From contig OY987273.1 in NCBI GenBank assembly GCA_963920665.1, positions 6,946,501 through 7,010,500 on the forward strand: a stretch of 64,000 nucleotides of DNA, written 5' to 3'. Position 1 is the first letter of the stretch; every line of letters begins with the position of its first letter. This DNA is from Straminergon stramineum (Eukaryota > Streptophyta > Bryopsida > Hypnales > Calliergonaceae). Below are positions 23,890-35,224 of this stretch, one piece after another. Position numbers and translations under genes: made by a program. The notes beneath the pieces are model-generated. The model did no database searches, had not been told where the DNA came from, and saw nothing but the letters and a program-made list of their open reading frames with translations.

Positions 23890-24880
23890 TTATTATTAAT
23901 AGTATGGTAAATAGACATACAAAAATACTTTCAGAAGTTCAATGCTTCATGTACAAGAGGTTGCAATATAGATTCCACTAAATCTTATGCCTTCATAGTT
24001 CATTCACTACAAAGAATATTTACATACTCTTGTTGTATTAAAACGCACAAGTAAATTCAACTTACTCACTTTAAAATGACTCCCTTTCTTTTGACAAAGT
24101 ACTTTAGGTCTTCTATGTGAAAGAAAGTCTCACATCTTCTGTTGTATTGATGCAATTGTAATCTCATGTTTCAAGTCAATTGGGGCAACTTGTTCAAAGC
24201 TTTCTATCGTTGTTACATGGCTAGCTCTATATATCATTGGGTTCAACAACTATTAATTCACTAGAGCTTTGCATCCATTTTTCAAAGTCTCAAAATGGTC
24301 ATTTTGTTTCAATTTAACGAATAAGGCCTTATTTGCACCATGGTACTTTTTTATTTATTATAAAGTGTTAAAGTGGAAATTTTAAATGTTATTGTGGTGC
24401 TCCAAATTACAACATTCATTCACATAGTGGATGTATAAAAAGGCCTTATTTATTAAACTGAGACAATATAGTCATTTTGAGATTTTGAAAACTCAAGTGC
24501 GAAGCTTTATTGAAAGAAAAGTTCTTGAACCCAAAGATAAATGGAGCTTGACCTTCAAGAATCCTCAAAGCTTATGAATGTGTTGCCACATTCGACTTTG
24601 AACCACAAAGGAGGATTTCACTCACAGCATGTTCTAAGAAGTACTTAAGAAATAGAAAAGTGAGTGAATTTACATTCAGTACTCTCCATTTACTCGAGAG
24701 CTAGGATATAAAAAGAAATGTAAATATTGCTCTATTATTCATTTGAAATGAATGAATTATGAGCTATTTATTTTTTAGAATTTGTATTGAAACAAAGAGG
24801 CTTACTATACATGAAGCACTTTAAGTTCCTGAAAATTGATTTTTTGTATTCTATATACCATGCTATTAATAGTAAATTGG
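23890..24880. mobile_element. Foldback (long inverted-repeat) element, about 1 kb
   Basis: The left arm (about 23890-24310) and right arm (about 24435-24880) are diverged inverted copies of each other. Matching landmarks from outside to centre: TATTAATAGTATGGTA against its complement near 24858-24875; GCTTCATGTA; GTAAATTCA-ACTCACTT; AAGTACTT; CATTGGGTTCAA against GAACCCAAAG; TCTCAAAATGGTCATTTTG; and AAGGCCTTATTT. The two AAGGCCTTATTT words lie either side of a loop of about 100 bp. The arms may extend somewhat further (about 23850-24915). No ORF is present, so it would be non-autonomous. Target duplication was not resolved. Confidence 0.75.
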
Positions 24881-24899
24881 ACTCTGAAGCCAATGGCTT

Positions 24900-27180
24900 T
24901 GGAGACTAAATTGGCTTGCCTATGTGTCGTGGCTCTAGTACCACCTTACAACTCTAAACAAACTTTAAGAGCCCTTCACAGCTTTTAGGGCTCACTACGC
25001 TCCAATTTTAGTATCACTTAGGCTCAACTAACTAACACTATACATGCCACGCACTCACAACATTAGTTTTCATTTCCAGCTTACATTGCTAAGTTCCAGT
25101 TCCCGAGACTACTAGCATGCACTCCATTTGTAATACCTGGCACATCATTTGGTGACATGGGGCGGAACTTCCATCTTACTATGCTAAGACTTATGGTGGC
25201 ACTACTCACCACGATTCTAACCGCCCTTAGTTGTCATCCCACTTCATACTACGTCGTTGTGCATTTGTTACTCTCACACCAACACTAATCAGAACTCACA
25301 ACTCGAGACACATTGCCAAAGGCCTAGCAAGGAGTGGGACTCCAACCAACTAGTGCCTCGGGACACACACACTAGTGTCCCATGGAGCCTTGAAGCTGGT
25401 GGTGAAGTTATATATTACCACCCATAAGTCATTGGCACTCATCAAGGCTCCAAGAGAGAGTGAGGAGAGAGACCAACCCCTCCCCTAAAGTACTTTTTGT
25501 AGGATTCAGTAGCCCCTCCCCCTTGTGGGTGGAAGGGACTTCCCAACCCCCCTTGGGTTTTGGAAGACCACTTGTTTCCAACCGAAATCTCCAAGTTCTC
25601 ACTCTATTTGGACTGCCAAACTTCCAAACAGAATAACTTTGTGTTTAGGTCTCCAAATCCCACATATAAGACCATTTTGCATATTTGCACAATGAGTAGA
25701 TGCCGATGGATTACTCACTTGTGTCATTTGAATAATTTATCACAAAGTTATAGCCCTCCAAAGATTCGAGTTCACTAGGAGTGGCGTCACACCTTCACCA
25801 CGGCCCTTATTTTGGCCATAACTTTTGGCTCATGTCTTAGAACCTCGTAGTACTTGGCATTCTAAGTTCCTTGTCTTTATAGCTTTCCAATGATATGATA
25901 CATGCCATGCTTTGTTGAGTGATTCCTTAGGGAACCCCTCACACCTAGCCTTTGAGTGTCCTAGCGTTGCTGGGACACCCCCAACTTTGAATGGCCATAA
26001 CTTCTAGCCTACTAGTCCAAATCATGCGTTCTTTGGACTTTTAGAAGCGTCTTCTCAAAAGATTCCAAGAATGTATGACATGCTACTATGTTCTTCTTAT
26101 CTAGGGCTCTATTGCACCTTGTTTGTTTGGGAGTTTCACATTTCTCCCTTTTTAGCCTATTGCAAGGCTTGGGAAGTCACCCCTAAGGTCCCCGCTTGCT
26201 CACTTCAGGAACCCCAAGGAGATAGAAGTGTGATACTATGCATTGATATTGGCTATACAATTGATCTTTGTTTCTTCAACCGCTTTCAACTTTGCCACTG
26301 AATTTTTTTTCTTCATCTTTTTTCCAAAAATAGAAGAAAACTTCCTATTTATAGTAAGTACTATGACCTATGACAGTGTCCCCTAAACTTGTGGTTTTTT
26401 CGCTTCAAAGATTTTCAAATTTGTTTTCCTTGCTTTAGTCCCCTATTTGGAGCTTTTGGGGCACTTTAGTCATAACTTTGGGTTCAAGGCATTGATTGTG
26501 GAAAAAATTATATTCCCACAAAGCTTGTGAGTTTTTCTATTTTTACAAAATAATTAGAAATTTACAATAAAAAATGAAAAATGAAAATTCATCTTGTACG
26601 TGGCTACATACCTATCTAAAATTTTGTAATTCCATTTGAAGCACAACTTCCACAAATTGTTACAAAAAATGGACTTAATTGAGGTCATGGAAACCGCCCC
26701 AATTCACCAAAGCTCATTTTAACACCAAAAGGACCATAGTTCTTCAGAGGCTAATTTGAATTCAACTATTAAAGTGATAAACTTACAAAAGTTTAAGGAT
26801 TCCATTTACATTGCCTTCTTCAATATCTTCAACCATACATGATTGATTGACAAACCATACAATTTAAAACAAAAACTTGCCAATCAAACAACCATCAACT
26901 CAAAGAATTGTACTTCTCATAAAGTCATGACTTAATGCTTTTCATACAAGCCAATACTGCCAAACAATGTGGAGGATTCTAACAATTCCAAAATCATTAC
27001 CAATTTGAAGTTTACAACATGCTCATCAATTACAAGTACACGTCCAATTCAAATAACATTGGCATTCATTTATGATGAAAGTGGTGCATACATGCTATGT
27101 ACCTATATAATCCACATATATACTACTTTGCCTCTACAAAAAATGCAAAAACATGAGTTATATATGACATGGACACATAG
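24900..27180. other. Non-coding repeat-like DNA with small hairpins
   Basis: No gene is recognised. At 25360-25381 GGGACAC and GTGTCCC, and at 25384-25393 with 25442-25451 GGAGCCTTGA and TCAAGGCTCC, form perfect inverted repeats. The phrase TGGCCATAACTT recurs near 25815 and 25994. The less A+T-rich 24.9-26.2 kb part could be a decayed LTR, but no TG...CA pair with a target duplication was found. Confidence 0.35.
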
Positions 27181-27185
27181 TTGAA

Positions 27186-28291
27186 GTTCAATATGAATTG
27201 TAGAAGTGTTCATCTAATATTGGCCAATTAAACAAAGAAGTAAATTTGAAGATGATTTGCGCCAAAGTACTCTTGCCCTTCGAAATTTGCTCCAAGTACC
27301 TTTGAAACACAAGTGCAAAATCTTTATGAGCATACTTCACATGTGAATCATTGGATTTGAATTGCAACTTGTGGTACGCCTTGGACATGCATTCCTTGTT
27401 GATCTTTTGTGCTAGTTGACCAATATAAAACTTTTCATGTTTCTTGGAAAGGCTTGGTATATTCTCCACATCTGCATCTCTTTTGTGCACATATGTAATG
27501 TTGGGGTCCACCCACCACCTCCTCTACAAAGCTTCATCTTGCTCGTCTAATGAAGTGAATGTATACAACGACTTCTTCAAGGTAGTACTAATTGTAGTCA
27601 TCCCCCAATCACAAACTCCAATGTAAACCTATGATTCATCTTTGGAAAAATGAAACATAATGCTGTTTGTAGAAATGTCATTGTGTAGATGTTTAGTAGC
27701 GTGCACCGCGCTCATGATATTCAACAATGCCTAGGCAAGCTCCGTGCGTTTGTTTCTCCATCACTTGAGATGTCCAGCAGCAAGGATTTTTTTTTTGTTA
27801 TACGGGGGTTATATAACACTCGACTAGATATGTTGTCTCGATAATCGTTATCCATTCTCAACATTTCATGCAAAGTATCGCCATTCCACCAAAATGAGTA
27901 CCCTTCATTCTTTCTTGTGTAGACTACAAAAAAGTGTATTACTTCATCATACGGAACCTTCACAGCCATGGTCTCAGTATTGTGTTCCAACTTGGCAAGT
28001 TCCAGATAGCGACCTTTCTAAAGAGACATTTTCGTTGCAAACTCCTATGATAAATGAATTTGAGCGCATCCTTCAATTCGGACCCTCCAAATTGTTGCAT
28101 AGCCACCCCGCATGACTATGTTATCTTATGCAATGACCATGGCTGTTTTTGGAAGCACTATTAGAAGGTGATGTGTATTTTGTACTTGTGCAATTCCACC
28201 CGTGTTGTTCCACTAACCCAGTGACCCTATTCTATTCCACTTCCTACCAAATTGTTTGCACTTCTTTGTAAACATGTCCACTTTCATAATG
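27186..28291 (-). pseudogene. Protein-kinase-like pseudogene, main part (downstream of the insertion)
   Basis: The minus-strand frame reads MRGGYATIWRVRIEG (near 28110), a glycine-loop-like motif. It continues EFATKMSL (candidate VAIK lysine), then a hinge-like AVKVPYDEVIHFFVVYTRK (27950-27900). Next comes HLHNDISTNSIMFHF (near 27680), a catalytic-loop HxD...N pattern, and VYIGVCDWGM, a DFG-like motif written DWG. The order matches the eukaryotic protein-kinase fold, about 500 residues with the N-terminal part at 35.2-35.6 kb. At least five in-frame stops are present, nearly all TAG, plus TAA at 28126-28128. The catalytic Asp motifs are preserved but the gene is broken. Before decay it may have been a captured or element-borne kinase. 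Confidence 0.65.
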
Positions 28292-28296
28292 ACATG
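28292..28296. repeat. Target-site duplication of element B (left)
   Basis: ACATG, identical to 35220-35224 on the other side of element B. Removing B plus one copy restores the kinase-like reading frame. Confidence 0.85.
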
Positions 28297-29317
28297 TGTC
28301 GTACATGCAGTAGAGCGTAAGTACCATTACAACACCCAAATGTCGTAAAATAACTTGAAATATCGTCCTAGGGATTCTAGACTGTTGCTGCAAGCCAAGA
28401 TTATCCGTATTATTGACTTAAGCACTCTTTTCACTTCCTTTCTCTCTTCCGAATCTCTATCTTTCGGACTCCAATCCGGATCCACTCTTTTCCAAAATAT
28501 GGATCCGTCTCTTTTTATACACACACTGGTTTTTGATGCCTTTGTTTTACCCTCAGAGGGTCCACCTTTGATCTTGTAGAGGGGTAGGGACTCGCCACTC
28601 ATATTCCTCACTCTCTTCTCTCTCTAAACTACACAAAACACTCTTGACCAAATGTTGCACTAGATCAGACCAAGGAACACTCTCACAAATTCTCGAATGG
28701 CCAATCCGGAAGCCAAATCACTCAAAGTCCTAACAAGTCATTTCCACTACAACAACAAATCAACAAAAACCGGAATTGATTGGGGGATTGTTAGTAATTC
28801 ACTAGACTAATCTAGGGTTTGGTAGACCTTCCGAGGAGAATAGGATGGGGATTTTTCCTCTAATGGTTGCTTATCTCCACATGGAACCCTTCCTAGAGTT
28901 CCGAACATGCGCCCATGCCACTCCTTGCCGAATTTCCGTTCCAATGTTTTAAAGGCACCGTGCACAAGACCGTATTCACAAGCCTAAATTATATCATATA
29001 CACCCCCTTCCAATCAGATCTAGTCACCTCAGATCTGAATTCCTCCTTTCCTCCTCCTCTCTCTTATACTTCAACACTCTTACAAGCAAACACAGAAAAG
29101 CTGGATATATAACAGATCAATTTCTAAATGTGCATTTGGTGGCTTAGATTCAAGAAAGGATGACATGATACCAACTATAACTGCTAAGATGGAATGAGAG
29201 GGCAATAGACCCATTCCTCCCTTAAAAATTCAAAAACCCAAAGCCAAAAAGCCACGTGGAAATCCAGGCAACTAATTTCAGACCTCTCGAGAAACCCAGA
29301 AAGTCAGATTCTAGAAA

Positions 29318-29322
29318 TCCGG
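29318..29322. repeat. Target-site duplication of element A (left)
   Basis: TCCGG here against TCCGA at 32715-32719, one G-to-A difference. Copy C reads through the equivalent site without an insertion (AAATCTGGAACCC). Confidence 0.75.
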
Positions 29323-32300
29323 TGTTGCGAGCCGTAATCGAAGAAGTCACCATGTTAGTATTTGGAAGTGCATAACTATGTAGAATTTTTCAAAATTTCT
29401 AATAGACAAAAAGGATTACAACCCTTTTAGCCTAAACAACCCTTTTAGACTAGGAAGATACTCCAGGTATTCCGTAACGGGATCCAGGACAAATCCGGAT
29501 TCCGGAAACCTGGATAGCGACAACCTACAGACTAGACTTCCAGTCTAGGAAATAGGGACCCGTTATGCGTAAACGGTCTGCTTTACGAACAGTCGATATT
29601 TTGATGGGTACTTAACCCCGCCACTCTCATTTCTTCTTCCTCTTTCTCCACAGCTGTTTTGTGCGCGCATAGTTGAGTGAAAGAGTAGTGAATTAGTGCT
29701 CGGGTGAGAGGTTATTGTGCATTCAGATTTCCGAGTAGTTTGTGATGGCGGAGGGAGATATCCGGAAGACTTTGGTCACGGGCCGGATGGTTTGTCCAAC
29801 CATTCCAAAAAGGCTGAGAGAGAGATCACAGCTAGAGGACGACCTCAGTGAGATAGGGTGTGTCGGTCTGTTCTTACGGCCATGGACCGTAAAGAACGAT
29901 TGGATGATTCAGGAATTGATAGTAGGAGCTTCCAACCAATACGAGTTGACGGTGAGACGAAGGCCTACGACCTGGACTGATGAAGTCTGGGCTAAGGTTT
30001 ACAAATTCCCTAAAAAGGGATCCGGTTTAGCTTCCCGGACAGACAAGTTTACGGTTGGAAAGTTTAGGAACGCTGCCCATTCCAAGGAAGGGTATGCGAT
30101 TAGTGATTGCCTGGATGCATGGCAGAGGCATGTACTAGAGTTCCTGATCCCTATTTTGTATCCGGAAAAGCCTACCTGGGTTACAGTTACGATAGCAAAC
30201 ACCATCTTTGGTGCTTTTGAGGGTAGACCAATCAATTGGGGCAAGGTAATTGGATCAGTAGTCGCCAAGCTTGCCGCCAACGTAGGAAAAGGAAAGACCA
30301 GCCCCATAGGGCCGTATCCTTTCCATCTGTACCACCACGCAGAGCTTCTCAGCGATGTGGAAATGGTGGACTACAACACCGGAGCCACCATCCTCCAATA
30401 CGACCTCACAGAAGAAGTAACAATAGAGTAGTTGCCGGAAGAAGAGGAGGAGGATTCAGAAGAGGACAAGCAACTCCTGGAGCGGAGTCGACGGAAGCCG
30501 ATGGATCCGACATCTCGGGGGAAGCTTCCGGCTCAATAGAAGATATCCGAGGAGGAGAAAGGAAGCATATCTGGTTTCTTCAAGACGAGGTTCAACTGGG
30601 TACTCCAAGCACAAGAGTACCACGAGAACCTGGCGGATCTGCTAAGGAGGATTAGCCAAGAGTTGAAGACAGATCTAGAAGACATCCTCAATGCCTTGAA
30701 GAAACTTCCGAATCCGGAAGTCCTTGAGAAGAAAGACAAGCAGATCATAGCCTTGGAGAAGGAGAAAGCAGACCTTCAGGCAAGACTGAGCTGGGCACAA
30801 GGGGAGATGGCTACAGCAAAACAAAGTGAGAAGGAAGCCCTGCAACTGCTGAAGAACCAATCTAGGTTGGTGGACAAGTCAGCCGACCTGGTGATGAAGG
30901 CGGCTCTAACCTAGAGCCGGTTGACCGAGGAAGGGCACCTAACTGGATCCAAGGTGATTCGGATACTGGTGGAATTCTCCTCGCGGATGGAGGTTACGCT
31001 AAAGGAGATGAGGCAACTGCTGGGGCGGATCGACCTCGACCAAGTAATGGACTTCTTCAACTTTCCGAAGATCCATTTCGACATGAAGACTCCTGTCAAG
31101 CTCATAGCCTTGATGCCACTACCGTCGAAACTAGAAGCCCCATGGGAAACTCCCTGGTACTCGATGAAACTGTTCTCCAAGCAACTGAAGAAGACAATCC
31201 GGGGGAGCGTGAAGATAGTGCATGAGCCAAACAAGCAGTCGGATACGACACATGAGTTGGCACCACCGGAGATTACGGTTTCCCCGCCAATTCCAGTGTT
31301 TCATCTTTCGGAGAAGAAGTCGCTTCCGACACCTCGCACCCAGACCGAGGGTGAACTGAGAGAGCGGATTGGGGGATTAATGAATCCGGCCCAAACTGAT
31401 CCAGAGAAGTTTGAGCATATGCTGGAAGAGCAACAACCATGGAAGGAGATCGAGCCCATCGTGTTGGATGAGACGTCTCCACGAGAGGAGAACAAGAGGG
31501 AGATAACTCAGATTGAGAAATCTGAGGAGGAAGAGTACCGGACCGGATCGGAGGACGAGGACGAGGAAGAAGCAAACTACTCTCCTCCGGAAATCCAAAA
31601 GATACAGACCCGGGCGGTGTTACGAATGACCCCCATCAAGGCAACTCCAAAGGCAACACCAAGGTCATCCACGCGAGCACTAGCGAGTCAAGGCAGGAGC
31701 AGCTAGAAGAAAGCATAGAAGGGGAAGTAGTTAGGACCTTTCTTTAGGTAGATAGGATTTAAATTTTGAACTAGATCCGGATTTCCAGGTGTGGGACCGG
31801 GTTCCGGATTTGTAGGATCTCACTTCTCCAGATTTCTCGGGGAATTTGTGAGTGGTCACTTGGATTTTCGGGTGTCCTTTTTGCCTTTTTGGCTTTGGTT
31901 GTTTTGAGTTTTTAAATGAGCGGCAGCTTGTTGCCTTTCATTCCATCCTAGCATTATAGTTTTTATCTTGTCATCCTTTCTTTTAATCTGAGCCACTAAG
32001 TGGACCTTCAGGACTTGATCTGTCGTATATCCATCTTTCTGAAGTTGTCTTGTGAATGTGTGGAAGTGGAAGAGAGGAGGAAGAAAGGAGGAATCCAGAT
32101 CTGAGGGAACTTGGAGCTGAGTTGTCAGGAACGTTTGTGCTGTTGTCTAGACTAGTGACTTTGGTCTTGAGCACGTGTCTTTAAACTCCTGGAACAGGAA
32201 TCCGATTAGAAGTGGTGTAGGTGCGGGTCCGGAATGCCAAGGAGGGTTCTGTGCGGAGATAAGCAACCACCAGCGGAAGAAAGCCACATACCAGTTACCA

Positions 32301-32714
32301 GAAGGTCAGCCAAACCCTAGGATCAGTCTAGGCGAACGACTTATAGATAGTTGTGAGAGTGTTTCCGGACTGATCTAACACAATAGTTGGTCTAAATGGG
32401 CATTGTGTAGTTTAGAGAGAGAAGAGAGTGTGAGGAATACGAGTGGTGAATCCCTACCCCTCTATACAATCAAAGGTGGACCCTCTGAGGGTAAAACAGA
32501 GGTACCAAAAACCGGCATTTGTGAGTGAAGTGATGAATCTGGATTCCAGATTGGTGTGGATCCGGATAGGATTCCGGAAAGGGAGAGCTTAAGTTGGTAA
32601 AACAGATAACCTAGGCTTGCAACAACATACTAGAATCCCCTGGAACAATATTTCAAGTTAATTTACACGTTTGGGTGTTGTAAATGGTATTTAACGCACG
32701 CTACGCATACGACA
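29323..32714 (+). mobile_element. Element A, nested inside element B
   Basis: This 3392-bp element starts TGTTGCGAG and ends CATACGACA. It is inserted in opposite orientation into its relative B. Layout: about 420 bp of leader containing a perfect hairpin CTAGACTTCCAGTCTAG (29532-29548, nearly conserved in B); one ORF (29745-31706); then about 1 kb of 3' sequence shared with B and C. The ORF-side terminus is TGTTRCGAG in A and B, and the far terminus reads TGTCGTAYG inward. With fewer stops than B, A is the younger insertion, as the nesting requires. Confidence 0.85.
29745..31706 (+). pseudogene. Gag- or plant-mobile-like coiled-coil ORF of element A (three TAG stops)
   Basis: A single frame of about 654 codons runs from ATG 29745 (MAEGDIRKTLV). 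The upstream GTG is less likely as the start. Residues about 110-205 (AWQRHVLEFLIPILYP, INWGKVIGSVVAKLA, YPFHLYHHAELL) recall the helical domain of 'putative plant transposon protein' families by pattern only. Then come an acidic segment, a long coiled coil (about 30660-30900; KKDKQIIALEKEKADLQARL) and a Pro/Glu-rich tail ending TPKATPRSSTRALASQGRSS. The frame is broken only by TAG at 30429, 30537 and 30912. Two of these (30429, 30912) align with Gln in copy C. There is no protease, reverse transcriptase, integrase or zinc knuckle, so any mobility would need partner proteins. Confidence 0.7.
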
Positions 32715-32719
32715 TCCGA
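32715..32719. repeat. Target-site duplication of element A (right)
   Basis: TCCGA, matching 29318-29322 at four of five positions. Confidence 0.75.
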
Positions 32720-32826
32720 AACCCAGGCCCATGCTTGGAAACCCAATTCAGATTCAAAATTCAAATCCTAACTATTTGAAACCCTAATTACTTCGCCTTT
32801 CGCACCTTCTTCTAACTACTCTCGCC

Positions 32827-34769
32827 TTAACTCGTTGGTGCCCAAATGGATGCCCTTGGAGTTGCCTTCACTAGAGTCATCCTCACTATTGCCCGGGTCT
32901 GGATCTTCCGGATCTCCGGAGGTGAGTCTTCCTCTTCCATGTCCTCCTCCTCTTCTTCCTCTTCCAATCCGGATTGGTACTCCTCTTTGTTAGATTTCTC
33001 AATGTGAATGATCTCCCTCTCGTCCTCTTCTTCTCCTAGAGACGTCTCATCTAACACAATGGTTGTCCTCTCCTCCTTGGATTGAGACTGCTGCATATGC
33101 TCGAAGCTTTTCAAATGAGTCTAGGCCGGATTCTTCATGCCTCCCATCCAGTCCACTAAATCACTTCGGATAAGTAGCTTGGGTGTTTAAAGGGCTTCCT
33201 ACTCAAGAAGATGGATAGTTGAAATAGGTGGTGAGATGGTAACTTCTGGTGGCACTAACTCCCATATTACATTTGGCTGCTTGGCCGGCTCTCGAACTGT
33301 CTTCACGCTTCCTTGGACGATCTTCTCTAATTGATTTGAAAAGGTCTCTATTGAATGCCGAAGAGTCTCCCTAAGAACTTCCAGCCTTGGCGGAAGCGGA
33401 AGTGATGAAGTTAGTTTCACCGGAGTTTCCATGTCAAAAGGAATATCCGGAAAGTAAGCAAAATCCATAACCCAATCCGCATCAATACGCCCTAAGAGCT
33501 AGCGCATCTCCTTCAACACTATCTCCATCCTTGATGAGAAATCGACCAAGATCCTGACTACCTTGGATCCAATTAAATGTCTTTTTTTGATTAGCCGGTT
33601 CTAGACAAGGGAGGCTTTGATGATGAGCTCCAAGGGTCTATCCACCAGACTGGATAGGTTCTTAATGAGTTGCAGAGCTTCCTTCTCTCTCTGCTTTGAT
33701 GCAATTAGCTCTCCTTCTGCCCAATTCAGCCTAGACTAGAGGTCATTCTTCTCCTTTTCTAGATTCCCAATCCGCTCCTCCTTCCGTCTCAGCTCCTCCG
33801 GATTTGGAAGTCTCTTCACTACGTTCAGTACATCTTTTGGTTCAACCTTCAACTCCTTGCTAATCGCCCTGAGTACGTTCGCCAAGTTTTCGTTGTAGTC
33901 TTGTGCCTACAACATCCAATTGAATTTGGTCTTGAAGAATCCAAAAATTTCTTTCGTCTACTTCTTCGGAACCTACTCCGGAATAGAAAGTTTCCCTCAT
34001 GAAGCCAGATCGGTGGATTTCCTCCGTCTGATATCTATCAATTGTTCCTCCTCTTCTAGCTCTTCTTCTTCTTTGAATGCCGACTCCTTCGCCTCTACTT
34101 CGTTCGTGAGGTCAGAATGTAAGATCATGGTTCCGCTGTTGAACTCTACCATCTTTGTATTACTCAAAAGTTCTGCATAGTAGTACAAGTGGAACACGTA
34201 AGGACTGATTGGGCTGATTTTAGCCTTTTCTACATGCGTGGCAAGTTTGAGACTATTGCTCCAATGACCTTCCTCTAGTGGACTAGTCTACCCTCCATTG
34301 TGCCAAAAATGGTGTTGACCACCGTGACCATAACCCGAGTAGGCTTTCTCGGATACAAGATCAAAATAAGGAATTCTAAGACTCTTTTCTAGCTCCCATC
34401 TAGATAGTCACTAATGGCATACCCCTCCTTAGCATGGGCTGCATTCTTCAATTTCTTGGCTATGAACTTATCAGTTCGGGAAGCTAATCCAGATCCTTTC
34501 TTGGGGAATCTGTAGACATTTGTCCAAACCTCATCTGTCCAGGTCCCGGGTTGCCCCTTTATTGTCAACTCATACTGATTTGGAGCTCCTACGATAAGCT
34601 CCTGAATCATCTGGTCATTCTTCACGGTCCATGGCATAAGGAATAAGCCGACACCCCCTATCGTGCTCAGGTCATCTTCTAACTACAATTGGTCACTCTA
34701 TCTTTCCGGAATGGTAGGACAGACCATCTATGCAGTCACTAACGGCTTACGGCTGCCTCCTTCCACCAT
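32827..34769 (-). pseudogene. Coiled-coil element ORF of B, heavily decayed
   Basis: Homologue of the element A ORF. It starts at ATG 34769-34767 (MVEGGSRKPLVTA) and ends near 32827. Recognisable blocks are MPWTVKNDQMIQELIVG, the YYAELL segment near 34170, the coiled coil (33.95-33.65 kb), DFAYFPDIPFDMETPVKL (33470) and the acidic tail (33.0 kb). Many stops interrupt it. TAGs at 33907, 33736, 33601, 33499 and 33121 align with Gln in A and/or C, and one TGA near 34000 aligns with an Arg codon. It belongs to the older host element into which A inserted. Confidence 0.75.
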
Positions 34770-35219
34770 CGAGAACCAAAACTAAGTTCGGATCTTGGTG
34801 GAGAAGTACAGTCCTTAACTCCTGAAACAATTCCTAACTCACCACTCTTTCACTCAACTACACGAGCACAAACATTTGCAGAAGAAAGAGGGAGGAGAAA
34901 TGAAAGTCGCGAGGGTTAAGTACCCATCATTCTACCATTCGTTCCTAGTAGGGGACTATTTACCATAATGGTTCCCTAGATTCCTAGACTGGAACTCTAG
35001 GATGTAGGTTGTCTCTATTCAGGTTTTCAGAATCCAGATCTGTCCTGGATCTTATTACAGAATGCCTGGATCATTTTCTTAGCCTAAGTATAATGTTTAA
35101 GCTAAGAGGATTCTAATTCCATTTGCTTAGTGAAAATTTTGAAAAATTCTATTCTATAATAGTTCTATTTTATACTAACCCTAGTAACCCAGTAGATTTC
35201 AAGTTTCTATCTCGTAACA

Positions 35220-35224
35220 ACATG
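35220..35224. repeat. Target-site duplication of element B (right)
   Basis: ACATG, identical to 28292-28296. Confidence 0.85.

Larger units (their letters stand above)
28297..35219 (-). mobile_element. Element B of the A/B/C family, interrupted by element A
   Basis: B begins TGTCGTACATG and ends CTCGTAACA (TG...CA), flanked by the perfect 5-bp duplication ACATG. Without the nested A copy and its duplication it is 3526 bp. Its ORF lies on the minus strand (34769-32827). Its ORF-distal end (28297-29317) matches 61446-62460 of copy C in the same orientation and 31720-32714 of copy A inverted. No direct terminal repeats are visible, yet TG...CA plus a 5-bp duplication is the footprint of an LTR-type integrase. 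A solo LTR or a terminal-repeat-poor derivative of a larger retrotransposon fits best. Confidence 0.8.

Noticed and set aside
24900..26330. A complete LTR
   Set aside because: The composition and repeated phrases are suggestive, but no TG...CA pair with a target duplication or primer-binding site was found.
29745..31706. Recoding of TAG as glutamine, since TAG so often sits at Gln positions
   Set aside because: The same frames use CAA and CAG freely, TGA and TAA stops also occur, frameshifts accompany them, and stops differ between sibling copies. Decay of methylated cytosines explains this without a changed genetic code.
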